Shown one piece after another: positions 62,715 to 64,000 of a stretch of DNA of 64,000 bases. Position numbers and translations under genes: made by a program. The number at the start of each line of letters is the position of its first letter. Position 1 is the first letter of the stretch. The DNA is from Przewalskia tangutica (Eukaryota > Streptophyta > Magnoliopsida > Solanales > Solanaceae). The stretch is taken from assembly GCA_029844215.1 (NCBI GenBank), contig CM056740.1, positions 27,571,873-27,635,872 of the forward strand, written 5' to 3'. Under the pieces are notes generated by a model. It saw only the letters and a program-made list of their open reading frames with translations, did no database searches and was not told the origin of the DNA.

Positions 62715-64000
62715 TACATACGTACATTCTTTTCAAAAGACTCCTTTTTATGTAAAACCCCAAGATACTAACAGCCGTAGTATCAAGGTGTGTCTATTTT
62801 TCAAAGTAAGTTACTACACTTTTAGAAAACTCTTTTCAAAGCTTGAAATCAAGTAACTTCAAATTTTCACAATCTAGGCAACTCATGCCTAATAATCAAA
62901 ATAGACAACTTTCTTAACCTTCCATAAAGCCGTTATAACCAACTTCCCATAAAGCGTTATAACCCTTTATGGTTTTAGACATATTCATTCCTTTTATAAC
63001 CAAGAGACTTATACTTAAAACCAAGTATCACATACTTACAAATCAAGTTTCTTAACTTTCAAAATACTACAAGTCTCTTAATATTTAGAAAACAAGTTTC
63101 TTCTACTTTTAAACCTCAAGTAACTCACACCTTTAAAACAAGTTACTTCTCTTAAATCATGTCATTTCTCCTCTCTTAAAACAATTAAGTAAATCACTCC
63201 TTTAACTCCCCTAAAGTCATTACAACAACCCTTAGGTTTTGGAACTAAGGCACTAGCCAAAAGGTTTGGACACCACTTCCTTTTCAAGACTCTATGTACT
63301 TTAAGTAAAATACTTTCACTTTTAAGAATCCAAACTTCACTAAGGAAATGGATTATACAACTTACAATTTAAACATCAAAGTACAATCAAGGGAGTACAT
63401 AGAACGAATTCTATTTTAGGCAATCCAAATACAACCAAGGAATAGATCATTTAAGGAGTAGGACATACGTTCTTTATCTTAAGGAATCATGCTAGAAGAG
63501 GAGATAGTTCACATACCTTTTCGGCTAAATCCACAAGCTAAGCCGAATACGCCGTACGTAGAAGTGTCAACCTATAATGGTCACAACAAGACTATCAACT
63601 TCTAGTCTCTAACGTAGAATAATACTAAGTATACGGTCTCTAATTCTACGGAAAATCGGGCAGCACTTCCTTTGTTTCTACTCACTTTGCCACCTTTTTC
63701 AAGGCCGAATACAATAACCAAACATGCCACATTTAAGGCTCAAAACAACAACCAACCAAAGGGGATTACACGCCTTACAATACGTGTAAAATTCCGCCCC
63801 ACAATTTAATACCTACTAAGTCCATAATCAAGCCATTCTCGGCCAACTTAAACAACAACACAAGTCCTTTCCAAATTCTTTTCCAATTCCAAGTTCTAAG
63901 GTCTAACATGTTATATAGTCATAAACAACTTCAACAACTACAATTTCCTTCTTATACAACATGCGACGACTTAAACCAATAATCAACTTGAAATGTAATC

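Larger units (their letters stand above)
44119..64000 (-). mobile_element. Tandem array of gag-only gypsy units sharing LTRs
   Basis: Alternating LTR and internal segments, all on the minus strand: LTR1 44119-48020, int1 48021-49792, LTR2 49793-53644, int2 53645-55416, LTR3 55417-59283, int3 59284-61102, LTR4 61103 to beyond the window. Periods are 5674, 5624 and 5686 bp. Every internal segment has a polypurine tract on its left side and a primer binding site on its right, so each LTR doubles as the 5' LTR of one unit and the 3' LTR of the next. The left border interrupts a plus-strand gypsy leader; if it is a simple insertion, the target copy should be ATGAT (44114-44118). Confidence 0.93.
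61103..64000 (-). repeat. Array LTR4, truncated by the window end
   Basis: At least 2898 bp, colinear with LTR3 and sharing its TTATCTTAAGGAATCATGC segment near 63473. Confidence 0.92.

Overview
This is a nuclear plant DNA window, most likely from an asterid and plausibly Solanaceae (inference from repeat style and the PP2C sequence; I could not search). It is about 85-90 percent LTR retrotransposon. I see one convincing host gene: a complete, nine-coding-exon protein phosphatase 2C on the minus strand at 18956-23045 (429 aa). It sits in a small non-TE island between about 18.2 and 24.7 kb.

Layout. 1-5949: right part of a minus-strand Ty3/gypsy unit with a decayed internal region and a 3.6 kb 5' LTR. 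5950-6827: fragment of a Ty1/copia LTR carrying a 188-bp tandem duplication of its promoter. 6828-6962 and 17419-17472: a CA/TA microsatellite split by a complete 10.5 kb minus-strand chromovirus (Tekay/Del-like; LTRs 6963-9703 and 14685-17418; gag, PR, RT, RNase H, IN and chromodomain all recognisable but frame-broken; target duplication ATATA). 17473-18235: unassigned. 18236-24687: the PP2C gene and its flanks. 24693-39404: a plus-strand Ty1/copia element (SIRE-like) with 0.93 kb LTRs and target duplication GTGTC. It lacks most of RT, has an extra sense ORF after pol, and is interrupted by two gypsy solo LTRs (30755-33956 plus; 34307-37601 minus), each with a perfect 5-bp target duplication. 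39405-39830: AT-rich flank. 39830-44118: part of a plus-strand gypsy element whose LTR (40359-43827) has a polypurine tract on its left and a primer binding site on its right. 44119-64000: a head-to-tail array of minus-strand LTR/internal/LTR units with a period of about 5.6-5.7 kb. The array holds three complete LTR+internal units plus most of a fourth LTR, and the internal parts keep only pieces of gag.

The elements record successive events: insertion into older repeats, LTR-LTR recombination leaving solo LTRs, and unequal or replicative duplication leaving the tandem array. Many short differences between copies fall at CTG/CAG-type sites and recur identically in different elements. This looks more like systematic base-calling error at CHG-methylated sites than like real mutation, so many frameshifts called in the TE genes may be artefacts. 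No RNA genes were found.
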